64,000 bases of DNA from Marinirhabdus sp963799365 (GTDB lineage Bacteria > Bacteroidota > Bacteroidia > Flavobacteriales > Flavobacteriaceae): positions 558,001 to 622,000 of the forward strand of contig CAWCWV010000017.1 of NCBI GenBank assembly GCA_963799365.1, read 5' to 3'. Positions 43,183 to 51,287 of the stretch are shown piece by piece. How positions within the stretch are numbered: position 1 is the stretch's first letter; every line of letters starts with the position of its first letter. The translations under genes were made by a program, and so were the position numbers. The notes under the pieces are model-generated. The model did not search any database and was not told where the DNA came from. It saw only the letters and a list, made by a program, of their open reading frames with translations.

Positions 43183-43686
43183 ATGGAATTAAAAGAAGCA
43201 AAAGAAAAGTTTATTAGCACCTGGGGTACTCTAGGCTCGTTATGGGGGATCAACAAAGCAATGGCACAAATACATGCGCTCTTGTTTGTTTCCCCAAAAC
43301 CATTATCTATGGAAGATATCATGGAGGAGCTAGAAATATCCCGTGGTAATGCAAGTATGAACTTACGTGGATTAATGGACTGGGGCATCGTATTTAAGGT
43401 AAATATTCCTGGCGAACGCAAGGAATTCTTCACCAGCGAAAAAGATGTAACCGAATTATCCCGACAAATCGCCAAAGAACGCAGCAGGCGAGAATTACAA
43501 CCCACTATTAAAATATTGAAAGAAGTTTCAAACATCGAAGATGACGGCAGCGCTGAAGCTAAAGAATTTATCAAGCAAACAAAAGCTATGCACGACCTGG
43601 CAGACACAGCAGATACCATGATGCATCGTTTGGTAAACCAAGAACAAAACTGGATTACAAAAACATTGGTGAAGATTTTAAAATAA
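43183..43686 (+). CDS. GbsR/MarR family transcriptional regulator
   Basis: 167 residues, winged helix-turn-helix of the GbsR group: N-terminal helical ISTWGTLGSLWGINKAMAQIHALLF, the HTH LSMEDIMEELEISRGNASMNLRGLMDWGIV near 46-76, wing residues FKVNIPGERKEFFT. Homologues in Bacillus sense choline or osmolyte state, but others do different things, so the signal here is unknown. Its own 30-bp palindrome overlaps its promoter. Followed on the same strand by a membrane protein and an SRPBCC protein that may be co-regulated. Confidence 0.9.
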   Translation: MELKEAKEKFISTWGTLGSLWGINKAMAQIHALLFVSPKPLSMEDIMEELEISRGNASMNLRGLMDWGIVFKVNIPGERKEFFTSEKDVTELSRQIAKERSRRELQPTIKILKEVSNIEDDGSAEAKEFIKQTKAMHDLADTADTMMHRLVNQEQNWITKTLVKILK

Positions 43687-43820
43687 CATTTCGATTCCGC
43701 TCAATTTGCTTCTATACACAAGTGTGTTAGAAAAGGACGTAAAGACAAATTAGGAAAGTAAACTTCCTTTTTAATTGCAACCAATGTTTCAATATTTGCT
43801 GAAAATTTAAAACTAAAATC

Positions 43821-44249
43821 ATGAAATTCAACATTCCTAATTGGTTAATTATACTTAGCGGCTGTGGGCAAATTTTCACTGCCCTAATCTATCCATACAT
43901 TCGTCACAAAGTATTTGATTGGTATACGGATGTAAAACAGCTAAAACCTTTAAACCAGGAAATAGCCAAAACGTACGGCCGCTATATCCAAGGACTTAAC
44001 TTTTCTTTTGGGTTAATTGCTATTCTAATACCTTCAGATTTGAAAAACGGAACCAACTTAGCCATCGCAATTACAGGTTTGATTGCAGCGTATTGGGTGG
44101 GCAAAGTAGCCACGCAAATTGCCTATTACCCAATGTATGATATTCCAAAGAAATTTATTTTTAAATGGGGTGGCTTTGGGATGAATGCATTGTTCGTACT
44201 TTTTGCAATAGTGTACTCTTTATTATTGATTCAAAATATTTTACAGTAA
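43821..44249 (+). CDS. Four-helix membrane protein of unknown function
   Basis: 142 residues with about four hydrophobic segments (NWLIILSGCGQIFTALIYP, FSFGLIAILIP, NLAIAITGLIAAYWVG, ALFVLFAIVYSLLLI). No family recognised. Starts 134 bp after the GbsR gene, same strand; likely part of the same regulatory unit together with the SRPBCC gene. Inner-membrane location inferred. Confidence 0.7.
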   Translation: MKFNIPNWLIILSGCGQIFTALIYPYIRHKVFDWYTDVKQLKPLNQEIAKTYGRYIQGLNFSFGLIAILIPSDLKNGTNLAIAITGLIAAYWVGKVATQIAYYPMYDIPKKFIFKWGGFGMNALFVLFAIVYSLLLIQNILQ

Positions 44250-44256
44250 TGTTTAG

Positions 44257-44291
44257 AAGCCCTGTCAGGTTTTGGAAACCAGGCAGGACTT
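44257..44291 (+). repeat. Imperfect palindromic repeat at the 5' end of the SRPBCC gene
   Basis: AAGCCCTGTCAGGTTT (44257-44272) pairs with AAACCAGGCAGGACTT (44276-44291) around TGG: 13 standard pairs, one wobble and two mismatches. Palindromes built on CCTGTCAGG are, from general knowledge, frequent dispersed repeats in this family. It overlaps the only start codon available to the following gene. Confidence 0.65.
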
Positions 44292-44757
44292 ATTCCTAAT
44301 AAATAGGACAACAATAAAACTAACAACTATATTAAATGCACCCATTGATAAAGTCTTTGACCTTTCACGTGATATAGACTTTCACCAAAAGTCTGCTTCC
44401 CAAACCAACGAAACTGCCATTGGAGGAGTTATTTCAGGACTTATAAATTTTGGAGAAAGCGTCAAATGGCGCGGGAAACATTTTGGCTTGTATCTAGAAC
44501 ACACCTCAAAAATTACCGAATTTGAACGACCTTTAAAATTTACAGATGTGATGACGAAAGGTCATTTTACGTATTTTGCACACCAACATTTTTTTGAAAG
44601 TTTGGAAGATGGAACTTTAATGATAGATATCTTAACCTACCGAACACCCTATGGTATCTTTGGAAAGTTATTTAATCGTTTCTTTCTGAAGAAACACCTT
44701 ACCAACTTTTTAAAGCACAGAAATTTTCAGCTTAAAAAAGAGCTTAAAAGCTTTTAA
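44272..44757 (+). CDS. SRPBCC (START-like) family protein, non-ATG start
   Basis: About 150 residues of SRPBCC fold: IKLTTILNAPIDKVFDLSRDID near the start, GKHFGLYLEHTSKITEFERPLKF, and MTKGHFTYFAHQHFFESLEDGTLM. This family binds hydrophobic ligands. No ATG precedes the conserved beginning (NRTTIKLTT); the frame is open from a TTG at 44272, which lies within the palindromic repeat 44257-44291. Homologues normally start with Met a few residues before TTIKLTT, so the normal start may have been lost or replaced when the repeat arrived. May still be expressed weakly. Confidence 0.75.
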   Translation: METRQDLFLINRTTIKLTTILNAPIDKVFDLSRDIDFHQKSASQTNETAIGGVISGLINFGESVKWRGKHFGLYLEHTSKITEFERPLKFTDVMTKGHFTYFAHQHFFESLEDGTLMIDILTYRTPYGIFGKLFNRFFLKKHLTNFLKHRNFQLKKELKSF

Positions 44758-44812
44758 AAATCATATGTTCGCTTATTTATTCAGAAACACACATTAGTTC
44801 CTTAAACTTTCC

Positions 44813-44820
44813 TATTTTTG
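44813..44820 (+). promoter_or_regulatory. -7 box of the ECF sigma gene
   Basis: TATTTTTG, a perfect TAnnTTTG, 19 bp before the ATG at 44840. No good -33 TTG at usual spacing. Confidence 0.5.
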
Positions 44821-44839
44821 GTGAAATTCATGGATCCCT

Positions 44840-45391
44840 ATGTCAAACCATCAATTAGATCCCACAAAGTGGGTAGATGCGTACTCAGACTACCTGTACA
44901 ATTACACGATTGTAAAGGTGAACGACCACGAGGTGGCTCAGGATCTTATTTCTGAAACTTTCTTTGCAGGGTTGAAATCGGCTCCCAATTTTAAAGGAGA
45001 AGCTTCGGAAAGAACATGGCTTATTTCTATCTTAAAACGGAAAATAATTGACCATTATCGGAGGAAAAACTCTAAGAAAGGCAAAGCTGAAGTGCATATA
45101 GACTACAGTGATGAAGACAGTGAGGGAGAGTGGTTGGAAGAGCGCGTAAGTGACCCGTTTGATCGTACTGCTGAAGACAAAATGGAAAATGAAGAATTGG
45201 GGGAAGCCATTATGAAATGTTTGGACACCTTAAACGACAAACAGGCTACAATCTTTAAAATGAAAACTATAGATAATTTTGATACCGAGGCAATTTGTAA
45301 TGAATTTGACATCACGCCGTCTAATCTCTGGGTGATTATTCACCGCGCTAGGACAGCAATGGCAAAATGCCTTGAAACCAGTTGGCTATAA
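44840..45391 (+). CDS. ECF-type RNA polymerase sigma factor
   Basis: 183 residues. Sigma-2 region: AQDLISETFFAGLKSAPNFKGEASERTWLISILKRKIIDHYRR (about 33-75), with the usual promoter-melting and core-binding pattern; an acidic linker (YSDEDSEGEWLEERVSD); and sigma-4 region with the helix-turn-helix AICNEFDITPSNLWVIIHRARTAM (about 150-175). It is one of the short extracytoplasmic-function sigma factors. The next gene, 3 bp after its stop, is a candidate anti-sigma factor. Confidence 0.93.
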   Translation: MSNHQLDPTKWVDAYSDYLYNYTIVKVNDHEVAQDLISETFFAGLKSAPNFKGEASERTWLISILKRKIIDHYRRKNSKKGKAEVHIDYSDEDSEGEWLEERVSDPFDRTAEDKMENEELGEAIMKCLDTLNDKQATIFKMKTIDNFDTEAICNEFDITPSNLWVIIHRARTAMAKCLETSWL

Positions 45392-45394
45392 ATT

Positions 45395-45637
45395 ATGGGA
45401 CTATTTGTAAAATGTGAAGAAGCGAACCACTCTTGTGACAAAAATCAATACAAGGAAGCAAGCTTTATGGAACTAGTGAAATTAAACATTCACCTTATTT
45501 ATTGTAGGGTTTGCCGCGAATACAGTTCGCGAAATAACAAACTCACACAACTCTTTAAAAAATCTAATATACGCACAATGCCGTTAGACGCTAAGGCAGC
45601 GATGAAAGAAGGCTTACGTCAAGAAATGGCGAAATAG
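45395..45637 (+). CDS. Very small zinc-binding anti-sigma-like protein
   Basis: 80 residues. HLIYCRVC gives the HxxxCxxC motif of zinc-binding anti-sigma (ZAS) domains, preceded by additional Cys (CEEANHSC). It has no membrane helix, so it would be a soluble cytoplasmic regulator. The gene follows the ECF sigma factor by 3 bp, the normal place for its anti-sigma partner. Its last 24 bp overlap the convergent UbiA-like gene. Assignment rests on motif and position; the fold is short for the family. Confidence 0.7.
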   Translation: MGLFVKCEEANHSCDKNQYKEASFMELVKLNIHLIYCRVCREYSSRNNKLTQLFKKSNIRTMPLDAKAAMKEGLRQEMAK

Positions 45638-46438
45638 TAATAAAAAACATACGCCAACAATCGGAATACTCTCTACCCAAAAGGAGGCAAAGTATTCCGA
45701 TTGTTTTTTTTTGGCCAGTATTAAGGCTGTTCCTATTATTCCACTTAACAGTAAAAAACTATATAAATAATATAGCTCAATTTCATTTGTAAGACCTTCC
45801 AATATAATAGCAAACACCAATAAGCCAATTCCTAAAATTTTAGTTTTGGGCACTCCAATTCGCTGGGGAATGGTATTTAATTGAGCTACGTCATATCGCA
45901 AATCTCTTATCTCAAATGGGAGCGTTAACACAAAAACTATCAAAAACCGCTGAAAAAAAGCGAGCCAGCAATCTGTAGTTAGAGACATTTTAGCTTCTAC
46001 CATAGGCACAAAAACGGTAACACCAGCCCAGACTACTGCCACTACCATAATTTTTAATCCAGAAAAAGTTCTTAGATTTTTTTTCCATAGAAAAGGAACC
46101 GCATAAAAAAAGGTAAAAAGTCCGAAAATTAAAGTGATCAAAAGTGTTTTTAACGAAAGAAAGAAACAACAAAACAAGAAACCTGCAAAACAAACTAACG
46201 AAAACACCTGAATACTTCTTAGACTATCGGTAAGACTTCTATGATGCAAACCCGCAATTTTTGCGTATTTCACAAAATTATAGCCCGTAACTGTGCCAAA
46301 AAACAAAAAAAAATAAAAGGCAAGGGGCACTTGCAAATCGAATTGTAGTATAGTGATAACCAAGAACGAAATTACAGCTAAAGCCACGTGAATACTAGCG
46401 TTTATGTAAAACTTAAAAATTGAATAAAATAGCTTCAC
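45614..46438 (-). CDS. UbiA prenyltransferase-like membrane protein
   Basis: 274 residues, about seven to nine membrane helices. PFEIRDLRYDVAQLNTIPQRIG near 175-196 fits the second Asp-rich motif of the UbiA superfamily (polyprenyl transferases), followed by TLP-like spacing. The first motif (normally NDxxDxxxD) is degenerate: GYNFVKYAKIAG. Start is GTG at 46438; no ATG lies nearby. Substrate unknown; a quinone or prenyl-lipid role is only inferred. Its 3' coding end (45656-45712) contains a perfect hairpin and A/T run that act as terminator for the convergent sigma operon. Confidence 0.65.
   Translation of the reverse strand: MKLFYSIFKFYINASIHVALAVISFLVITILQFDLQVPLAFYFFLFFGTVTGYNFVKYAKIAGLHHRSLTDSLRSIQVFSLVCFAGFLFCCFFLSLKTLLITLIFGLFTFFYAVPFLWKKNLRTFSGLKIMVVAVVWAGVTVFVPMVEAKMSLTTDCWLAFFQRFLIVFVLTLPFEIRDLRYDVAQLNTIPQRIGVPKTKILGIGLLVFAIILEGLTNEIELYYLYSFLLLSGIIGTALILAKKKQSEYFASFWVESIPIVGVCFLLLFRHFLT
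45656..45712 (+). terminator. Terminator of the sigma/anti-sigma operon, inside the opposite gene
   Basis: AACAATCGGAATACT (45656-45670) pairs perfectly with AGTATTCCGATTGTT (45691-45705), a 15-bp stem. On the rightward strand a run of nine Ts (45704-45712) follows, a textbook intrinsic terminator 18 bp after the anti-sigma stop. Both arms also encode KQSEYFASFWVESIPIVG of the UbiA-like protein in the opposite direction. Confidence 0.85.
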
Positions 46439-46535
46439 CTTGTAAAAATAGTAAAACTGTTAGTAATGCGCAGTTTTGGTTGAAAAGTTCCTTTGATAGC
46501 CTTCTTAAATGTCGGTTTTTTTGTATTAAAATCAG

Positions 46536-46543
46536 TAATTTTG
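46536..46543 (+). promoter_or_regulatory. Possible -7 box of gcvP
   Basis: TAATTTTG matches TAnnTTTG perfectly. It would give a 5' leader of about 75 nt. A TTTG lies only 12 nt upstream, too close for a -33 element. Confidence 0.4.
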
Positions 46544-46599
46544 CATCACCTTTTTGAGGACTTCATTTTAAGAAGACATGTTTGTTTAATTAAAAAAAT

Positions 46600-46615
46600 T
46601 TCCGAAGTTTCGGAA
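46600..46615 (+). promoter_or_regulatory. Dyad before gcvP
   Basis: TTCCGAA-GT-TTCGGAA is a perfect inverted repeat with 2-nt centre, 7 bp before the gcvP ATG. It may be an operator or a hairpin that limits translation. I see no glycine-riboswitch features in the 184-bp gap. Confidence 0.4.
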
Positions 46616-46622
46616 CGCATAT

Positions 46623-49472
46623 ATGAACACAGACTCATTTGCCCTTAGACACATTGGCCCACGCCGTAGCGATCTTACAGAAATGCTTAAAACTGTTGGC
46701 GCTACAAATATGGAGCAGTTAATTTCTGAAACCATTCCGGACGACATTCGGCTTAAAAAAGACCTCGCTTTGGATTCAGCGATGAGCGAGCATGAATATC
46801 TGGAACATATTACCGAATTATCTTCAAAAAACAGTGTTTTTAAAACATATATTGGCTTAGGATATCACCAAGCCTTTACACCTCCAGTGATCCAGAGAAA
46901 TATTTTGGAAAATCCAGGGTGGTATACTGCCTATACTCCATATCAGGCTGAAATCGCCCAAGGAAGATTAGAAGCGTTGCTCAATTACCAAACCATGGTA
47001 ACCGATCTTACAGGAATGGAATTGGCAAATGCATCACTTTTGGATGAAAGCACGGCTGCAGCGGAAGCTATGACACTTTTATTTGCTGTTCGTGAAAGAG
47101 ACCAAAAGAAAAATGGAGCGAACAAATTTTTCGTTTCTGAAGATATCCTTCCACAAACATTGTCTTTATTAGAAACTCGTTCCGTTCCAATGGAAATTGA
47201 ATTGGTTGTTGGTAATCACGAAGCCTTTGACTTTTCAAATGAATTTTTTGGAGCAATTCTACAATACCCAGGAAAAAGTGGACGCGTTCACGACTTTAAA
47301 GATTTTGTAGCTCAAGCGAATAAAAAACAAATTAAAGTAGCCGTTGCTGCAGATATTTTGAGTTTGGTAAAACTAGAAGCTCCTGGACATTTTGGCGTAG
47401 ACGTAGTCGTTGGAACCACACAACGTTTTGGAATTCCTCTTGGATATGGAGGGCCGCACGCTGCTTATTTTGCCACCAAAGAAGCTTATAAACGCAATAT
47501 TCCAGGACGTATTATTGGCGTCACCAAAGATACCGATGGGAATCGCGCGTTACGTATGGCACTACAAACACGAGAGCAACATATAAAGCGCGACAAAGCG
47601 ACTTCAAATATTTGTACAGCACAGGTTTTATTGGCTGTTATGGCAGGTATGTACGGTGTATATCACGGTCCCGAAGGCTTAAAATATATAGCTTCCAAAG
47701 TTCATAACACCGCAGTTACCCTAGCAGACGCTTTGGAAAAATTAGGATATTACCAGGCGAATGAAACTTATTTTGACACGATTTCGATTAAGACAGATAT
47801 TTCAAAAATAGATTTTAGAGCTGAAGCTGAAGGAATTAATTTTTACTATCCAGATGATGAAACGGTTTCAATTTCAATTAATGAAACCACCACCCTTTAC
47901 GACATTAATAAAATAATAGGTGTTTTTGCTGAAGCGGCCAGTGTAGATCGTTTCTGGATCTCAGAGTTATTGGATGGTAATATGATCCCAAAAAGCGTGG
48001 CAAGAAAGACCGAATTTCTTCAAAATGAAGTTTTTAACAGCTACCACAGTGAAACTGAATTAATGCGTTATATAAAAAGACTGGAACGTAAAGATTTAGC
48101 ATTAAACCATTCTATGATTTCCCTTGGTTCTTGTACGATGAAACTGAACGCAGCGGCCGAAATGTTACCTTTAAGCGACCCAATGTGGGGTAATATGCAC
48201 CCTTTTGTTCCAGTAAGACAAGCAGGTGGATATCAATTTATGCTGAAGAAACTAGAAGAACAACTAACCGAAATTACTGGTTTTGCAGGCACCTCTCTCC
48301 AGCCAAACTCCGGAGCACAGGGGGAATATGCAGGATTAATGGTGATTAGAGCGTATCACGAATCTAGAGGCGATACACATAGAAATATTTGTTTAATACC
48401 ATCATCAGCGCACGGCACCAACCCGGCAAGTGCTGTCATGGCAGGAATGAAAGTAGTAGTAACTAAAGCTACTGAAGAAGGAAATATAGACACAGACGAC
48501 CTTCGCGCAAAAGCCGAAGAACACAAAGACAACCTCGCTGCGTTAATGGTAACCTATCCTTCAACACACGGAGTTTACGAAAGTGCTATTAGAGAAATAA
48601 CTGGAATTATTCATGAAAATGGAGGCCAAGTATATATGGATGGTGCCAATATGAATGCTCAAGTAGCACTTACCCATCCTGGCGCCATTGGTGCAGATGT
48701 ATGTCACCTTAACCTACATAAAACCTTTGCAATTCCTCACGGAGGTGGTGGACCAGGGGTAGGCCCTATTTGTGTTGCAGAGCAGTTAGTTCCATTTTTA
48801 CCATCTAATCCCATCATTAAAACTGGTGGTGAAACGGCAATTACAGCAATTTCGGCAGCGCCCTGGGGAAGTGCCCTAGCCTGTCTTATTAGCTACGCCT
48901 ACATTTGTATGCTTGGCGAAAATGGGCTGAAAAAATCTACCCAATATGCCATATTGAACGCCAACTATATCAAAGAACGTTTGAGTGGTCATTTTGACGT
49001 ATTATACACAGGTGAAAAAGGAAGAGCAGCACACGAAATGATTATTGACTGTAGACCCTTTAAAGAAAACGGTATAGAAGTAGTAGACATCGCCAAGCGC
49101 TTAATGGATTATGGCTTCCACTCCCCAACAGTATCGTTCCCTGTAGCCGGAACTATGATGATTGAACCTACTGAAAGCGAAAGCAAGCAAGAACTGGATC
49201 GTTTTTGTGACGCCATGATTTCTATTAGAAAAGAAATTAACAGCGCCGATAAAGACGAACCTAACAATGTCCTTAAAAATGCACCACACACACAAGGAAT
49301 GCTCACCAGCGATACTTGGATATTACCTTATACAAGACAGCAGGCAGCATTTCCATTGGAGTATATTAATGATAATAAATTCTGGCCAAGTGTACGTCGT
49401 GTCGACGATGCCTACGGAGACAGAAATTTAATTTGTACCTGTGCGCCTATTGAAGAATATATGGAAGCATAG
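46623..49472 (+). CDS. gcvP: Glycine dehydrogenase (aminomethyl-transferring), P protein
   Basis: Decarboxylates glycine with pyridoxal phosphate in the glycine cleavage system. 949 residues, the fused single-chain form: N-terminal RHIGPRRSDLTEML, the non-catalytic half, and C-terminal half with HLNLHKTFAIPHGGGGPGVGP, in which the PLP lysine is residue 700; also HGTNPASAVMAGM and GTMMIEPTESES. No gcvT or gcvH is adjacent. Confidence 0.96.
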   Translation: MNTDSFALRHIGPRRSDLTEMLKTVGATNMEQLISETIPDDIRLKKDLALDSAMSEHEYLEHITELSSKNSVFKTYIGLGYHQAFTPPVIQRNILENPGWYTAYTPYQAEIAQGRLEALLNYQTMVTDLTGMELANASLLDESTAAAEAMTLLFAVRERDQKKNGANKFFVSEDILPQTLSLLETRSVPMEIELVVGNHEAFDFSNEFFGAILQYPGKSGRVHDFKDFVAQANKKQIKVAVAADILSLVKLEAPGHFGVDVVVGTTQRFGIPLGYGGPHAAYFATKEAYKRNIPGRIIGVTKDTDGNRALRMALQTREQHIKRDKATSNICTAQVLLAVMAGMYGVYHGPEGLKYIASKVHNTAVTLADALEKLGYYQANETYFDTISIKTDISKIDFRAEAEGINFYYPDDETVSISINETTTLYDINKIIGVFAEAASVDRFWISELLDGNMIPKSVARKTEFLQNEVFNSYHSETELMRYIKRLERKDLALNHSMISLGSCTMKLNAAAEMLPLSDPMWGNMHPFVPVRQAGGYQFMLKKLEEQLTEITGFAGTSLQPNSGAQGEYAGLMVIRAYHESRGDTHRNICLIPSSAHGTNPASAVMAGMKVVVTKATEEGNIDTDDLRAKAEEHKDNLAALMVTYPSTHGVYESAIREITGIIHENGGQVYMDGANMNAQVALTHPGAIGADVCHLNLHKTFAIPHGGGGPGVGPICVAEQLVPFLPSNPIIKTGGETAITAISAAPWGSALACLISYAYICMLGENGLKKSTQYAILNANYIKERLSGHFDVLYTGEKGRAAHEMIIDCRPFKENGIEVVDIAKRLMDYGFHSPTVSFPVAGTMMIEPTESESKQELDRFCDAMISIRKEINSADKDEPNNVLKNAPHTQGMLTSDTWILPYTRQQAAFPLEYINDNKFWPSVRRVDDAYGDRNLICTCAPIEEYMEA

Positions 49473-49658
49473 CAGTATATTTTCAGGGCTATCTGTAATT
49501 TCAATAGCTTGATTTTAAAAGGTATGATCTCTGGAAATAGTTTAATTCTAAAATAAAAAAAATAAATTTCAAAGGAAAGAGGATGGATTGGTATTAATTT
49601 CCTAAAAAATCAAAGTATTACCTTTACCTTTTTACCTATTTTAGTCAAAATTTAGTTT

Positions 49659-50720
49659 ATGGGCACAAAAATCACAGGCGTTGGCAGCTATATCCCCACG
49701 GCAGTAGCCAGCAACGATCAATTTGAAAAACATAGCTTCTACACAGAGGATGGTAGCCCATTTGCCCACGAAAATACTGTTATCATTGAAAAATTTAAAG
49801 CAATCACAGGTATTTCAGAGAGACGCTATATCAATGATGATCTTAACACGTCAGACATTGCTTATTTCGCCGCCGAAAAAGCCATCGAAGATGCTGGGAT
49901 AGATCGAGAAACCTTAGACTACATAATTGTCGCCAATAACTATGGAGACGTAAAACACGGGTCGTACCAGAGTGATTCTGTACCAAGTCTGGCTTCACGC
50001 GTAAAACATTTACTCAAAATTAAAAATCCTAACTGCGTAGGGTACGATCTTATGTTTGGTTGCCCAGGATGGGTGGAGTCTATGATTGTTGCCCACGCTT
50101 ACATTAAAAGCGGCATGGCAAAAAAATGCTTGGTTATTGGTGCAGAAGCCCTGTCTAGAGTAGTAGACCAACACGATCGCGACTCTATGATCTATAGCGA
50201 TGGCGCAGGAGCTACAGTTGTAGAAGCTAGTGATGACGAAACAAGCGGCTTTTTAGCCCATAAAAGCGCCACGTTCTCTTATGATGAAGCGCATTTTATT
50301 TATTTTGGAGAAAGTAACAACCAAGAAGTGACCGACGCCAGACGTTATATTAAAATGTACGGTCGTAAAATCTATAATTTTGCACTAAGCAATGTGCCAG
50401 AAGCTATGAAATCATGTTTGGATGCTAGCGGGGTTGCTATTTCAGAATTGAAAAAAGTATTTATCCATCAAGCCAATGAAAAGATGGACGAGGCAATTAT
50501 TAATAGATTCTACAAGTTATACAATCTGGAAACACCAGAAGGCATTATGCCCATGACCATTAATAAATTAGGGAATTCTAGTGTTGCTACTGTTCCCACC
50601 TTATATGATTTGGTATTAAACAATAAACTAGAAGGTCATAGTATCTCAAAAGGTGATGTTGTTATGTTTGCGAGCGTAGGCGCTGGGATGAATATTAATG
50701 CCATCGTTTATAAAATATAG
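49659..50720 (+). CDS. 3-oxoacyl-ACP synthase III family protein
   Basis: 353 residues, FabH/KAS III thiolase fold with the full catalytic triad: Cys135 in FGCPGW, His270 in FIHQAN and Asn306 in LGNSSVATVPT. It starts with ITGVGSYIP and has YSDGAGATVVEA (dimer region). The main-pathway FabH is usually inside a fab cluster; this one stands before a methyltransferase and a glycosyltransferase, so a specialised acyl chain elongation or ketide step is likely. Substrate unknown. Confidence 0.87.
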   Translation: MGTKITGVGSYIPTAVASNDQFEKHSFYTEDGSPFAHENTVIIEKFKAITGISERRYINDDLNTSDIAYFAAEKAIEDAGIDRETLDYIIVANNYGDVKHGSYQSDSVPSLASRVKHLLKIKNPNCVGYDLMFGCPGWVESMIVAHAYIKSGMAKKCLVIGAEALSRVVDQHDRDSMIYSDGAGATVVEASDDETSGFLAHKSATFSYDEAHFIYFGESNNQEVTDARRYIKMYGRKIYNFALSNVPEAMKSCLDASGVAISELKKVFIHQANEKMDEAIINRFYKLYNLETPEGIMPMTINKLGNSSVATVPTLYDLVLNNKLEGHSISKGDVVMFASVGAGMNINAIVYKI

Positions 50721-50762
50721 TTTTCATTTATAATTTTAAGCTTCAATTTCGATTTAGACTGT

Positions 50763-51287
50763 ATGTACGAAGGCAAATTTCCAAAAAAACGCTATAAAAA
50801 TACGCTTCGTTTTTTGAAGGAAAACGTTTCTACAAATCAAACTATTCTAGACTTAGGCGTTGCCAATCCGTTTACTGAAATTATGAAAGCGGAAGGCTAT
50901 TCTGTACAAAACACCACAGGTGAAGATTTAGATTTAGAAACAAAATGTGTAAAAGCTGAAAATTTTGAGGTCCTTACAGCCTTTGAAATCTTTGAACATT
51001 TGGTAAGTCCTTTTAACATATTGAATGATTGTAAAGCAAAAAAACTAGTAGCCTCTGTACCTTTAAAATTATGGTTTGCTTCGGCTTATAAGAGTAAAAC
51101 AGACGACTGGGACCGCCATTACCACGAGTTTGAAGACTGGCAGTTTGACTGGCTGCTTGAAAAAGCTGGTTGGATTATAAAAAAACGCGAGAAATTTACC
51201 CATCCTGTTAAAAAAATAGGTTTCCGCCCAATTTTAAGGAGATTTACACCTAGATACTATTTGGTGTATGCGGAAAGAGCTAAATGA
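50763..51287 (+). CDS. SAM-dependent methyltransferase-like protein
   Basis: 174 residues with a Rossmann SAM-binding start, TILDLGVANPFTEIMKAEGY near 27-46, a second acidic step (TTGEDLDLET), then LTAFEIFEHL near 77-86, the FExxEHL motif of class I methyltransferases. C-terminal part is short, so it is a minimal fold. The following glycosyltransferase gene overlaps by 4 bp (ATGA), coupling translation. Substrate unknown. Confidence 0.75.
   Translation: MYEGKFPKKRYKNTLRFLKENVSTNQTILDLGVANPFTEIMKAEGYSVQNTTGEDLDLETKCVKAENFEVLTAFEIFEHLVSPFNILNDCKAKKLVASVPLKLWFASAYKSKTDDWDRHYHEFEDWQFDWLLEKAGWIIKKREKFTHPVKKIGFRPILRRFTPRYYLVYAERAK

Noticed and set aside
43158..43619. 153-residue minus-strand ORF opposite the GbsR gene
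   Set aside because: Shadow of a well-recognised regulator; would start far from any promoter box.
46439..46622. Glycine riboswitch before gcvP
   Set aside because: The 184-bp gap lacks the paired aptamer structure; only a short dyad and a -7 box are seen.
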